A stretch of 64,000 nucleotides of DNA. It comes from Ulvibacterium marinum. GTDB lineage: Bacteria; Bacteroidota; Bacteroidia; Flavobacteriales; Flavobacteriaceae. Below are positions 1 to 7,267 of the stretch, in pieces. Positions within the stretch are counted from its first letter, which is position 1, and the number at the start of each line of letters is the position of its first letter. The stretch lies in assembly GCF_003626755.1 (NCBI RefSeq), contig NZ_RBCJ01000005.1, positions 1 to 64,000 of the forward strand, written 5' to 3'. The notes below the pieces were generated by a model that was given only the letters and a program-made list of their open reading frames with translations, made no database searches and was not told the DNA's origin. The translations under genes were made by a program, and so were the position numbers.

Positions 1-1769
1 GCGTTATCGGCATCTGCTTGGGTAGTATGGTAGCTTACCGAGAAATCGGCCGGATCCTGTCCGTCCAGTACCTCATTGTCCTTGGTGGAGAGGTCGAAGG
101 CAAAGAGCCCGTCCGTGTCCGTATCGCAGACCGTCCGATCGGTTACCGGATGCAGTACCGGGGCCTGTTTTACCGTTAGGTCGAAGCTCATTATATCGTA
201 ACAGGTGGTATTGTTGCCGTTGGAAATGCGGGCGAAGACCGTCTCTACGGGGTCGGTGTTCGTATACATCATCGGCAAAGGGTTCGTCCCGCCCTGGGCG
301 TCCGCCAGGCTCGGGTAATAGGCCACGGCAAAGTCCGTGGCGGGCTGGGCGCCCAAAACCTCCGCATCCTTTGTGGACAGGTCGAATTCATAGGCCGGGT
401 CCGGGCTACAGACCTCGAAGTCCGCCGCCGCGTTCGCCACAGGGACCCCATAGATCGTCACCTCCTTGGACTCCGTTTTCGTCTCGGAGGCCGTGGTCAC
501 AGTTACGCTTACCGTATAGGTGCCGGGGACCGCATAGGTATGTGTTGGGTCCTCCACCGTGGAGGTGTTCCCATCACCGAAGTCCCAGGTCACCGAGAGA
601 ATGGGTTCATTGATGTTGAGGGTAAAGGTCGTAGGAAGACCCAGGCAAAATTGTTCCACCTGAAAACCCAACAGGAAAAAGGACTGGATAAAAGGAGGAA
701 GTCCCAAGTCAGAACGTCGTCCGCCCAAATCTATACTACCCTCCGCAAAATTACAGGCAAGGCCGGGATTATCCGGTGCATTGATAACACTTAAATAAGG
801 TTCTCTACGGTGTGCCATATAGATTTTTCCATCCAGAGCCAATTGAAGACCCCCGAACCGATCACCCGGCTTTTGAAAAATGAGAACCTTGCTCGCTGCC
901 AAGTCTGCCGCAGCAGTATTATATTGGGCCACTTCTCCCCGGTAATTGGACACATAGAGCATTTGGCTATTTTGGGAAAATTCCAGGCCATAATAGGTCT
1001 TAGTGTCATCGTTTGTTGCTACTCTAAGATTGCTCAAAACCCCAGTTGCCGAATTGAAATCATAGACTTCTATGGCATTCAGATAAAAAGCTGCCCCGAT
1101 TTTAGACCCGTCCGGTGAGGCCTTTAAATAGCCCAAAGCTTGATCCGGTATATAGGACATAGACAAATTTGTTCCGATATTGGTATCCACCGAAGTGGTG
1201 GTGACTCCCGCCGCGGTAACCAAATAGGCCATAAAGGTATCGTCCCATCGTCCATGGGCCAAGACCCAGATATCCGAGCCATTGGCATGTTCCACCGCCG
1301 TAATTTTTTCGGTAACGCGCATGGCCAACTGCACGTTTTTTGTCCCAGTTATATCACCCAGACCGCCATCCAAGGTCATATCTACCTCGGAAAACATAAG
1401 ACCGTTACTACGTCCTTGTTCATCTACCGTGAATATGTAGTAAATCGAAATAGATCCGGGACTTGGTACAATTATAGCCGATTGCGTACTGGAACGGTGT
1501 CCTCCTAAATTTGTACCATTGGGCATCACCTGATGGTTACGGTTCCATACCCGAACACCATCGGTATAGAACAAGAGGTTCCCATTGGGGTCGGATATGG
1601 AGGCACAGCCCTCCTCAGTGTTCAATGCGCCATCCGTAAGGGGTACCGGGGCCCCACTCCTAAAATCGAGGCCTGCATTCTGGCCAAAATACCAGATGGC
1701 CGCCTCTTGTTGGGCGGATGCTACAAAAGAAATAAACAAGGAAAAAACTAGGGGGAATACGTTTTTCAA
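1..1769 (-). CDS. T9SS-type PKD-domain surface protein, 3' end beyond window
   Basis: An open frame of 589 codons runs to the left window edge without a stop. The N-terminus (KNVFPLVFSLFISFVASAQQ) is a signal peptide that closely resembles the start of the 1228-aa protein at 13499-17185. Residues about 20-370 look like a propeller-type region with phrases such as IWYFGQNAGLDF and YFGEL-like strands; a PKD domain (WDFGDGNTSTVEDPTHTYAVPG) lies at about 375-430. After it come repeats containing FDLSTKD-EVL. In flavobacteria such repeats usually precede a CHU_C type B sorting domain, which would be outside the window. The start appears to be TTG at 1769: no ATG lies between it and the in-frame stop at 1800-1802, and the homology with the neighbour begins there. 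Exported to the cell surface or medium by inference; the ligand is unknown. Confidence 0.85.
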   Translation of the reverse strand, partial: MKNVFPLVFSLFISFVASAQQEAAIWYFGQNAGLDFRSGAPVPLTDGALNTEEGCASISDPNGNLLFYTDGVRVWNRNHQVMPNGTNLGGHRSSTQSAIIVPSPGSISIYYIFTVDEQGRSNGLMFSEVDMTLDGGLGDITGTKNVQLAMRVTEKITAVEHANGSDIWVLAHGRWDDTFMAYLVTAAGVTTTSVDTNIGTNLSMSYIPDQALGYLKASPDGSKIGAAFYLNAIEVYDFNSATGVLSNLRVATNDDTKTYYGLEFSQNSQMLYVSNYRGEVAQYNTAAADLAASKVLIFQKPGDRFGGLQLALDGKIYMAHRREPYLSVINAPDNPGLACNFAEGSIDLGGRRSDLGLPPFIQSFFLLGFQVEQFCLGLPTTFTLNINEPILSVTWDFGDGNTSTVEDPTHTYAVPGTYTVSVTVTTASETKTESKEVTIYGVPVANAAADFEVCSPDPAYEFDLSTKDAEVLGAQPATDFAVAYYPSLADAQGGTNPLPMMYTNTDPVETVFARISNGNNTTCYDIMSFDLTVKQAPVLHPVTDRTVCDTDTDGLFAFDLSTKDNEVLDGQDPADFSVSYHTTQADADN

Positions 1770-2036
1770 GGTAAGGTTTGGTTTAAGTACTAAATTACTT
1801 TAAAATTACAAAAATAGTGGGTAAAATACTACGAAATGAATTGGTTTTAGATGAAATGCAGGGGATTTCGACAGGGGAATCTGATTGTTGGTGAGAGTTG
1901 CACACATCAGCTTTCGTTCTTAGTAAAAGAATTACAGGCTATGTTATAAAAACAGATATAATTTTGAAACACCATGGGAAAGCAAACGGCCTTTATAAGG
2001 GTGCCACGCTAAATTCCAATTCCTAGCAAATACCAA

Positions 2037-2058
2037 GAGGCCGCTGATAAGCGACCTC
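2037..2058 (-). terminator. hairpin downstream of the last island gene
   Basis: A 9-bp stem with a 4-nt loop (GAGGTCGCT tatc AGCGGCCTC as read on the minus strand, one T-G wobble). It lies about 125 bp past the stop of the membrane protein at 2184-2720. There is no clean T-run, so it is a weak terminator candidate. The rest of 1770-2183 shows no gene or recognisable repeat. Confidence 0.35.
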
Positions 2059-2183
2059 CGATACTGCTATAGTATTGATAGTTAAAAACTTAAGAATCTG
2101 CTCCCATAAAAGCACCAATTTGTAATACGACCAAGGGAAGTTTACACGGTAAAGTCATTAATTGAGAAAATACCATTACCTCC

Positions 2184-2720
2184 CTAACTTTTAACAGTCC
2201 TCTCAGTTTTTATTATTGGAAATAACCGTTTAACCTTCTTAATCTGGGATTTAGAAAAATATTGATGGATATTATCACTTAGTAAACAGGAAATAATAAA
2301 TGTATCTCCCTCTTTTAAAACTAAACGGTAATAAAACAATTCATCCCAAAAAAACCATCTCATTCTATTTTCAAAAACAGTTTTGGAAAGGTGCATTTCC
2401 AAACATTTGACATCAGAAATTAAAAATTCTTTTCTATTTCTCGTATCATTATAAATCATCTTAGAATCATTCACAACGGTTAAGACATAGTTTTTGTTTC
2501 TATTCAGATAATTAAAATAAAGTATGATTAAAGGAAAAAGATAAAAAACGAATGTGAACCCTAACAATCCTATCAATAAGCTTAATAGCTTATTATCATC
2601 CAATTGGTCATTGTTTCCTATTATCAATGCAATTCCAGAATCTACCAAGAAGATTATTATAAGAAAGCGGTAAAAATATTTTCGTTTTTTTTGGTAATCT
2701 ATGCTATACGTCATTTCCAA
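2184..2720 (-). CDS. two-helix membrane protein, possible immunity protein
   Basis: 178 aa, not assigned to a named family. Two hydrophobic helices sit at about residues 16-36 (FYRFLIIIFLVDSGIALIIG) and 46-70. A soluble, beta-rich, basic C-terminal half follows (YVLTVVNDSKMIYNDTRNRKEF onward), giving the look of a membrane-anchored PH-like domain. It is the last gene of the Rhs toxin island, behind the second copy of the ~300-bp repeat element. The base composition is AT-rich compared with the Rhs genes, which is common for toxin-immunity genes. Its place among other stand-alone candidates suggests immunity against a toxin that is no longer present, but nothing in the protein proves it. Confidence 0.6.
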   Translation of the reverse strand: MEMTYSIDYQKKRKYFYRFLIIIFLVDSGIALIIGNNDQLDDNKLLSLLIGLLGFTFVFYLFPLIILYFNYLNRNKNYVLTVVNDSKMIYNDTRNRKEFLISDVKCLEMHLSKTVFENRMRWFFWDELFYYRLVLKEGDTFIISCLLSDNIHQYFSKSQIKKVKRLFPIIKTERTVKS

Positions 2721-2759
2721 ATCAAATTTTTATTGAAACTCTATTCCAGAAAGGAAATT

Positions 2760-3060
2760 CCCAGTTCCGCAGTACTCACCATAGGCGGGCAGGGTTGTAC
2801 TGCTGCGGAAACTCCACTACGTTATCGTTTTCATCATTTGAGGCACTACTGTAACCTCTGGTAGAATAGATTCTTCCTCTAAATAATAGAATCCATTTGT
2901 CTTTCTTTCATGTTTTACGCCTTGTTGCATACCTGAATGTAACAAAATTAAACAGCCGGGAAAAGCAATAAAGGGTCATGGCGTTTGCCATGACCCTTAA
3001 CACTCTATTATTTACGCTGTCCTATTTATTGTGCCGCAGTAGTAACAACTGCGGAACGGG
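2760..3060. repeat. ~300-bp hairpin-rich repeat element, copy 1
   Basis: First of two copies; the other is at about 4078-4358. The ends are a perfect 10-bp inverted repeat (GTTCCGCAGT near 2764, ACTGCGGAAC near 3049). The left end also pairs internally (GTTCCGCAGTA with TACTGCTGCGGAAAC) and the right end forms CCGCAGT-N7-ACTGCGG. Inside, 2971-2998 is a perfect 12-bp stem with the 4-nt loop gttt (AAGGGTCATGGC). On the minus strand a short frame encodes a peptide beginning MQQGVKHERKTNGFYYLEEE and ending PQMMKTIT-stop, almost the same as in copy 2. The ends give it a MITE-like or cassette-like appearance. It separates the membrane-protein gene from the MORN-type lipoprotein gene. Confidence 0.75.
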
Positions 3061-3170
3061 AGCCGGGGCCAATTTGGAACACTACACCCTATCGAGGGAC
3101 ATTATCAGATGCATCTCTAATGAAAAAGGTATCATCAAAAAACAATTTTCGTTCTACCCTGTATATAGAG

Positions 3171-4016
3171 TCAGGTTTTTTTTGCATTCTCGAGTTTCTT
3201 GTAAACATACTCAACCAAAGCTCCTCTTAAACTATATTGGCCAGGTTCATCGTATTTTAATCCAAACTCTGCAATATGGTTAATTGGCATTTCCTTTGGT
3301 ATTCCCGGACGTGGAATGCCATCATTCTTTAGGCTTTGAATAGTGTCTCTTTCTATTTCCAATAAGTTTGAATAATCCTCTTTTAAAAGATTTTCATCTT
3401 TAGGTATTATAATAATAATATCCGAGTTCACACCATAGAACGATTCCATAAGGATAAACCGCAACCTGACTAAATCACCAAGATCGAAACTATCTTTTTT
3501 AACAATTTCAGTATAATTCCCTCGGCCTAGTATTGTATCACCCTTGATATTCTTGTGCCATATTTGATTTACATAGGATTTTCCGTCAACGGTAATATAT
3601 TCGACAATACTGTCTGTTTTGGTTTTTTGCTTATGAAAAGTCCATTTGCCTATCCTATAACTAGGGTCGTCCATGAGAGATTTCCCCTCTTTGATCGTGT
3701 TCCCGTTACTATCATATCCAACAATGCAGATACTGCTATCATTAAAATATCTGATTTCTTTAATCTGATTTTCGTAATCTTCAAAATAGTAAACGGATGA
3801 ATCAACTTTTACATCGTTGTCATAAATGTCCACTTGCTTTATATTTCCACTCTTGTAGTATTCCTTATAGATACCTTTTTTGGGGTTCTTGGTTCCTATA
3901 AACTCACTTTTCAAAGTTCTGTTGCCGTAATATTCCCTGTATTTAGCTTGATTACATGAAATTAATACGTTTGCCAAAACAAAAAATATGGGTAAGAGTT
4001 TAATATAAAATTGCAT
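3171..4016 (-). CDS. MORN-variant lipoprotein, candidate orphan immunity protein
   Basis: 281 aa. The N-terminus ends in a lipobox (VLISC, Cys about 21) with no acidic residues straight after it, so it probably stays in the periplasm. Residues about 45-110 hold MORN-variant/toxin_15-like repeats of the type GIYKEYYKSGNIKQVDIYDN, which are common in Bacteroidota immunity and antitoxin-like proteins. The C-terminal half has no domain I recognise. It lies between the two copies of the hairpin-rich repeat and downstream of the orphan Rhs fragment, with no toxin gene directly upstream. Role inferred from position and repeat type only. Confidence 0.7.
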   Translation of the reverse strand: MQFYIKLLPIFFVLANVLISCNQAKYREYYGNRTLKSEFIGTKNPKKGIYKEYYKSGNIKQVDIYDNDVKVDSSVYYFEDYENQIKEIRYFNDSSICIVGYDSNGNTIKEGKSLMDDPSYRIGKWTFHKQKTKTDSIVEYITVDGKSYVNQIWHKNIKGDTILGRGNYTEIVKKDSFDLGDLVRLRFILMESFYGVNSDIIIIIPKDENLLKEDYSNLLEIERDTIQSLKNDGIPRPGIPKEMPINHIAEFGLKYDEPGQYSLRGALVEYVYKKLENAKKT

Positions 4017-4077
4017 TTCACTTATCTCTTTTTTCCTCTACTAAATACCTTTATTGAATCTACACCATACCAGTTCC

Positions 4078-4358
4078 CCAGTTCCGCGGTAGCTGTACTG
4101 CTACGGAAACGCCATTATGTTATGGTTTTCAACATTTGAGGCGTTACCATAACCTCCGGCACGATTGATTCTTCCTCTAAATAATAGAATCCATTTGTCT
4201 TTCTTTCATGTTTTACGCCTTGTTGCCACCTTAATGTAATAAAATTAAGCAGCCGGGAAAAGCAATGAAGGGTCATGGCGTTTGCCATGACCCTTAACAC
4301 TCTATTATATACTCTGTCTTATTTATTATGCCACAGCAGTACAACTACTGCGGAGCGG
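4078..4358. repeat. ~300-bp hairpin-rich repeat element, copy 2
   Basis: Second copy of the element at 2760-3060, similar over nearly its whole length. The 12-bp stem with gttt loop is conserved exactly at 4268-4295. The outer inverted repeat is less perfect (GTTCCGCGGTA, ACTGCGGAGC). The minus-strand frame encodes WQQGVKHERKTNGFYYLEEE, then SIVPEVMVTPQMLKTIT and a stop. A one-base difference in the middle puts the upstream part in another frame relative to copy 1. The peptide phrase PEVMVTPQ resembles the LDEVIVTA linker that precedes the toxin tip in the Rhs fragment at 4833-6578, so the element may contain a relic of an Rhs linker. It lies just downstream of the Sel1-repeat gene. Confidence 0.75.
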
Positions 4359-4370
4359 ATAGCGGGTTTG

Positions 4371-4805
4371 CTATTCCGTTATACCTAATTCCTCAGCTCT
4401 TTCCAACCAATAGTCCGACAATACTTTATCCTCTTCAACACCAATGCCATAATAGTAGCACCTACCTACTTCGTAAAAGGATTGTTTATCTCCTCTTAAG
4501 CTTGCTTGTAAGTAATACTCAAAAGCTTTGTCCAAGTTCTTTTCAACTCCAACACCCTTTTCATAACAAACCCCTAAATCATAAAATGCTTCCGAGTATT
4601 TGTATTTGGCAGCCGACAATAGATAATCAATTGCTTTCGGTACATCCTTTTTAACATATGTTCCATGCAAGTACCATGTTCCAAGAGCATAAAAAGCTTT
4701 TGGATTCTTATATCTCACAGCTTTATTAAGTAATTCAAAAGCTGCCTCATTATTATTGGTATTTGCTTCAAAAAGTGCTTTGTTATATAATCTATCTCCT
4801 TTCAT
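4371..4805 (-). CDS. Sel1-repeat protein, candidate immunity to the orphan Rhs toxin tip
   Basis: 144 aa of about three Sel1-like (TPR-related) helical repeats, recognised by AFYALGTWYLHGTYVKKD, AFYDLGVCYEKGVGVEKN and SFYEVGRCYYYGIGVEED. There is no signal peptide, so it is cytoplasmic. It starts 27 bp after the stop of the 5'-truncated Rhs/toxin frame and is read in the same direction. That is the standard place for the cognate immunity protein, and small Sel1 proteins are frequent in that role. The toxin pairing is inferred from position. Confidence 0.75.
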   Translation of the reverse strand: MKGDRLYNKALFEANTNNNEAAFELLNKAVRYKNPKAFYALGTWYLHGTYVKKDVPKAIDYLLSAAKYKYSEAFYDLGVCYEKGVGVEKNLDKAFEYYLQASLRGDKQSFYEVGRCYYYGIGVEEDKVLSDYWLERAEELGITE

Positions 4806-4832
4806 TAGTTTGTCGTTTTACTTACTTAAGGT

Positions 4833-6578
4833 TTAATTTTTTGGAGGCCAAGGACCTTTCCACCCTGGCGGCCTTTTTCTCGGAGGTCTTCTGCCAGCAT
4901 CTCCTTTTTCTCCACCTCGATCTCTACCTTTTCTTGTTTGTCCCTTCTCGTGTTTGCCCTTCGTTGATTTTCTCTTATTTTTCTCATGTTCTGCTGCCAT
5001 TTGGTTCAGGTATGCAGATAGCAAAAGTGCCTCTTCCACCGTAAGTGGTTGATAAGCCGGTGGATTCACACTGGGTGGCGCAGTACTTGTAGTAGAAGGT
5101 GCAAAAGCAGCGGGCCCAGAACTTGTTAAAGGAAAAAACATATCTCCCTGTGCTTGTTCAAAACTTGGTCTTGATGGTGCCCCTTGAGAGGCAAGGAAAA
5201 GCAACATGGCATAAGGTGTGGCCATTCCTACAACTGCTACACTAGCGACACCTGCGGAAGCAGCGGACGCAGTTGAAACTTCAACCGCCAGAGAGGGTAG
5301 TGTAATCTCTGCAATTGTTTCGCCAAGTACTATTGCACCTGCCGCACCCATTGCCGCTTCGTGTGTCGAATTCTCTTGTCCATCAGCGGTAACGATAACT
5401 TCATCCAGTTCCTCAACAGTCTGTCTTTCCCATTCTCCACTGTTGAACACATATACACTTCCGTTATCAATGGTATAGGTATCCCCTTCCTCGGCATCCT
5501 CAGGATTCGGACAATCAGGACAAAGCCCGGATGGGTCGTTGAACAGTATTGGATTGTTCCAAGCAAAGTTATATGGTGATTTATTGATTTGTTGGATTAG
5601 CTCACCCAATGGGTCTATTTGAACGAATCTTCCAAGCGCCGGGTCATAACCTCTTGCAAAAGTCTCGTATAAATCAACATCCAGCGCCTCTTCAAATTCA
5701 ACCCCATTGTACTTCCACCTTTGAGCGGTCGAGTTGCCCAACGGAGAAATCACATCGTTGTACCCTTTATGCCTTAGACCAAATGGGTAGTAGTTGTTCT
5801 CCTCTATAATCTCTGAGGAGGCATCTATATTACCGTTCCCATCAGCATCGGTGTATGATAGCCTTACATTCCCAAGGTGGTCTATATATTGGTAGACATA
5901 AGAGTACTGACCATTGTCCAATTTAATGTAACCTTCGGATTGGGCAATGCCTTGCAAGATATTGTTCTCATAGATATATCCCGAATTATATTCCGTTGTT
6001 GCACCGCTGCTGACCGTCTTTTTAAGTTTCGTGCCATCTGCGCTATAAACGTATTGTATGTTACCGCCTGCCATGGTCACCTGTATCGGTAGGTTCAGGT
6101 GGTTATAACTTATTGAAGTTATCTCTTTATTGGCATCGGCGGTCATATTTCCATTAGCGTCATACCAGTAGTCTTGGGCATCCCCGCTACCGTCCTTGAA
6201 GCCGTAGGCATCCTCACCATCGTCCCGCACCTTGTAGAGTCGGTTGCTCATCTGGTTGTCGTGATAATTATAGTCTAGCGCATCCATGGTACCATAGTCG
6301 CTGTCGTCCATATCGTTCAGGATGGGCGTGGCACTCTTATGCCCCAGCCTGCTTAGGGACAAGAGGTTGCCGTTTTTGTCATAAGTAATCCCGGACAAGT
6401 CAAATTTTGACATATCTCCCAAACCGGTTGCCCCAGCGATCCGGTTGAGCGCATCGTAGGTATATTGGTAAGACTTCAATGCATTGTCCGTATTAGCAGT
6501 ACGCCATTGGGCCTGTGCTATGTTTCCGTTGTACAATGGATCGGGGCCTTGGTTGTAACTTAGGCTAAAGTTAAACAA
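4833..6578 (-). CDS. 5'-truncated orphan Rhs core with basic C-terminal toxin tip
   Basis: 581 codons from the first ATG; homology to the intact Rhs gene continues upstream in frame to about 6600 (DAIPNKLFNF) and stops abruptly. There is no signal peptide and no N-terminal repeat region. YD repeats (YTYDALNRI, WYDANGNMTAD) lead into the Rhs core (NNYYPFGLRHKGYN at about 263, GRFVQIDPLGE, YNFAWNNPILFNDPSG). A linker with LDEVIVTADG is at about 392, then an Ala-rich hydrophobic stretch (405-468). The tip, about 525-581, is very basic and contains a KHEKG motif and RDRGGEKGD, ending GWKGPWPPKN. I cannot assign the tip; its charge would suit a nucleic-acid-directed toxin. It is followed by a Sel1 immunity candidate. 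With a terminator upstream and no start region it is probably a silent donor cassette. Confidence 0.8.
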   Translation of the reverse strand: MFNFSLSYNQGPDPLYNGNIAQAQWRTANTDNALKSYQYTYDALNRIAGATGLGDMSKFDLSGITYDKNGNLLSLSRLGHKSATPILNDMDDSDYGTMDALDYNYHDNQMSNRLYKVRDDGEDAYGFKDGSGDAQDYWYDANGNMTADANKEITSISYNHLNLPIQVTMAGGNIQYVYSADGTKLKKTVSSGATTEYNSGYIYENNILQGIAQSEGYIKLDNGQYSYVYQYIDHLGNVRLSYTDADGNGNIDASSEIIEENNYYPFGLRHKGYNDVISPLGNSTAQRWKYNGVEFEEALDVDLYETFARGYDPALGRFVQIDPLGELIQQINKSPYNFAWNNPILFNDPSGLCPDCPNPEDAEEGDTYTIDNGSVYVFNSGEWERQTVEELDEVIVTADGQENSTHEAAMGAAGAIVLGETIAEITLPSLAVEVSTASAASAGVASVAVVGMATPYAMLLFLASQGAPSRPSFEQAQGDMFFPLTSSGPAAFAPSTTSTAPPSVNPPAYQPLTVEEALLLSAYLNQMAAEHEKNKRKSTKGKHEKGQTRKGRDRGGEKGDAGRRPPRKRPPGWKGPWPPKN

Positions 6579-6601
6579 TTTATTCGGGATTGCATCGGAG
6601 G

Positions 6602-6694
6602 GTTACACAGATGAAGGACAAGGACAGGGAACACGTGTTCGCCATGCTCGATGCCTTCATCAAGCAGACCAAGCTACAGAACGTACTGCAATAA
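6602..6694 (+). pseudogene. 3' remnant of an XRE-type regulator gene
   Basis: An open stretch encodes RVTQMKDKDREHVFAMLDAF, then IKQTKLQNVLQ and a TAA. This looks like the C-terminal helix of a Bacteroidota XRE-family regulator, in which a helix such as KDKD..IF..LDA.I is typical. No helix-turn-helix remains: the sequence joins directly to the truncated Rhs gene at about 6600, on the opposite strand. It appears to be a scar of the rearrangement that created the orphan Rhs fragment. Confidence 0.5.
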
Positions 6695-6695
6695 A

Positions 6696-6717
6696 AAACC
6701 ACCCCGAAGAGTGGTTT
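6696..6717 (-). terminator. intrinsic terminator after the Rhs/immunity operon
   Basis: Read on the minus strand: AAACCAC, loop TCTTCGGG, GTGGTTT followed by more T residues (TTTTTTAT in total). The 7-bp stem, GC-rich loop side and T-run make a good Rho-independent terminator. It lies 23 bp past the stop of the immunity lipoprotein gene and separates the intact operon from the orphan Rhs fragment. The same hairpin could end transcription from the plus side. Confidence 0.75.
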
Positions 6718-6739
6718 AAATCTATTGCGCATTACTGTT

Positions 6740-7264
6740 CTAAAGTCCGTTCTCTACGATATTTCCTTTATCATCAATAATCACATAATTCGACCAATCG
6801 ATTATTCTAATGTTTTTCTTGTACCCGATTAAATGCTGATTTTTCATTCTGTACGTAAGGGCAGGTATATCCTTTTCTTCTTGATTACCGTTGGCTTCAT
6901 TGATTACCGATACTTGCGGCTTGCCATTTTTCTCGTTAGAATAAAATTTAAAATCATAATCAAAAAGTACTGGATAGTACTTGTAATCGATAAAAACATA
7001 TCTATTGCCTAGTGTAGAGTTCGATAGGGCTGTTTCCAACGCTTCCTTACTCTTGAATGTTTCAACATGAACTTTGGTAGTCGGATTGTCTTTTACTCTT
7101 TCAAAATAAAATACCGCAAATTTAGATTTTTGGCCTTTCAAAAATTCACTTATACTATTCTCCGTTTCAACAGGGAATAAATATGTAATTCTTGATTTTT
7201 TAATGTTGCTAGCGCAACCACTTAAAATAAGGCATAAGATTGTAAAGTTTATCAGTTTCCTCAT
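6740..7264 (-). CDS. lipoprotein, likely immunity protein of the JAMM-tipped Rhs toxin
   Basis: 174 aa from the ATG at 7264; the codon before it is TTG, and that directly follows the TAA of the Rhs gene, so the two genes are tightly coupled. The signal peptide ends in a lipobox (LILSGC) without an acidic export signal, which points to the periplasmic face. The rest (ISEFLKGQKSKFAVFYFERV onward) is an alpha/beta domain I do not recognise. An unrelated small protein directly after a polymorphic-toxin C-terminus is the usual immunity arrangement. A perfect terminator follows. Confidence 0.75.
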   Translation of the reverse strand: MRKLINFTILCLILSGCASNIKKSRITYLFPVETENSISEFLKGQKSKFAVFYFERVKDNPTTKVHVETFKSKEALETALSNSTLGNRYVFIDYKYYPVLFDYDFKFYSNEKNGKPQVSVINEANGNQEEKDIPALTYRMKNQHLIGYKKNIRIIDWSNYVIIDDKGNIVENGL

Positions 7265-7267
7265 CAA

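Noticed and set aside
810-1508. plus-strand ORFs of up to 122 aa
   Set aside because: They are antisense shadows of the PKD protein, whose continuous minus-strand frame has clear domain content.
2971-2998. 12-bp perfect hairpin as an ordinary terminator
   Set aside because: No T-run on either strand and it is conserved with ~150 bp on each side in copy 2, so it belongs to the repeat element instead.
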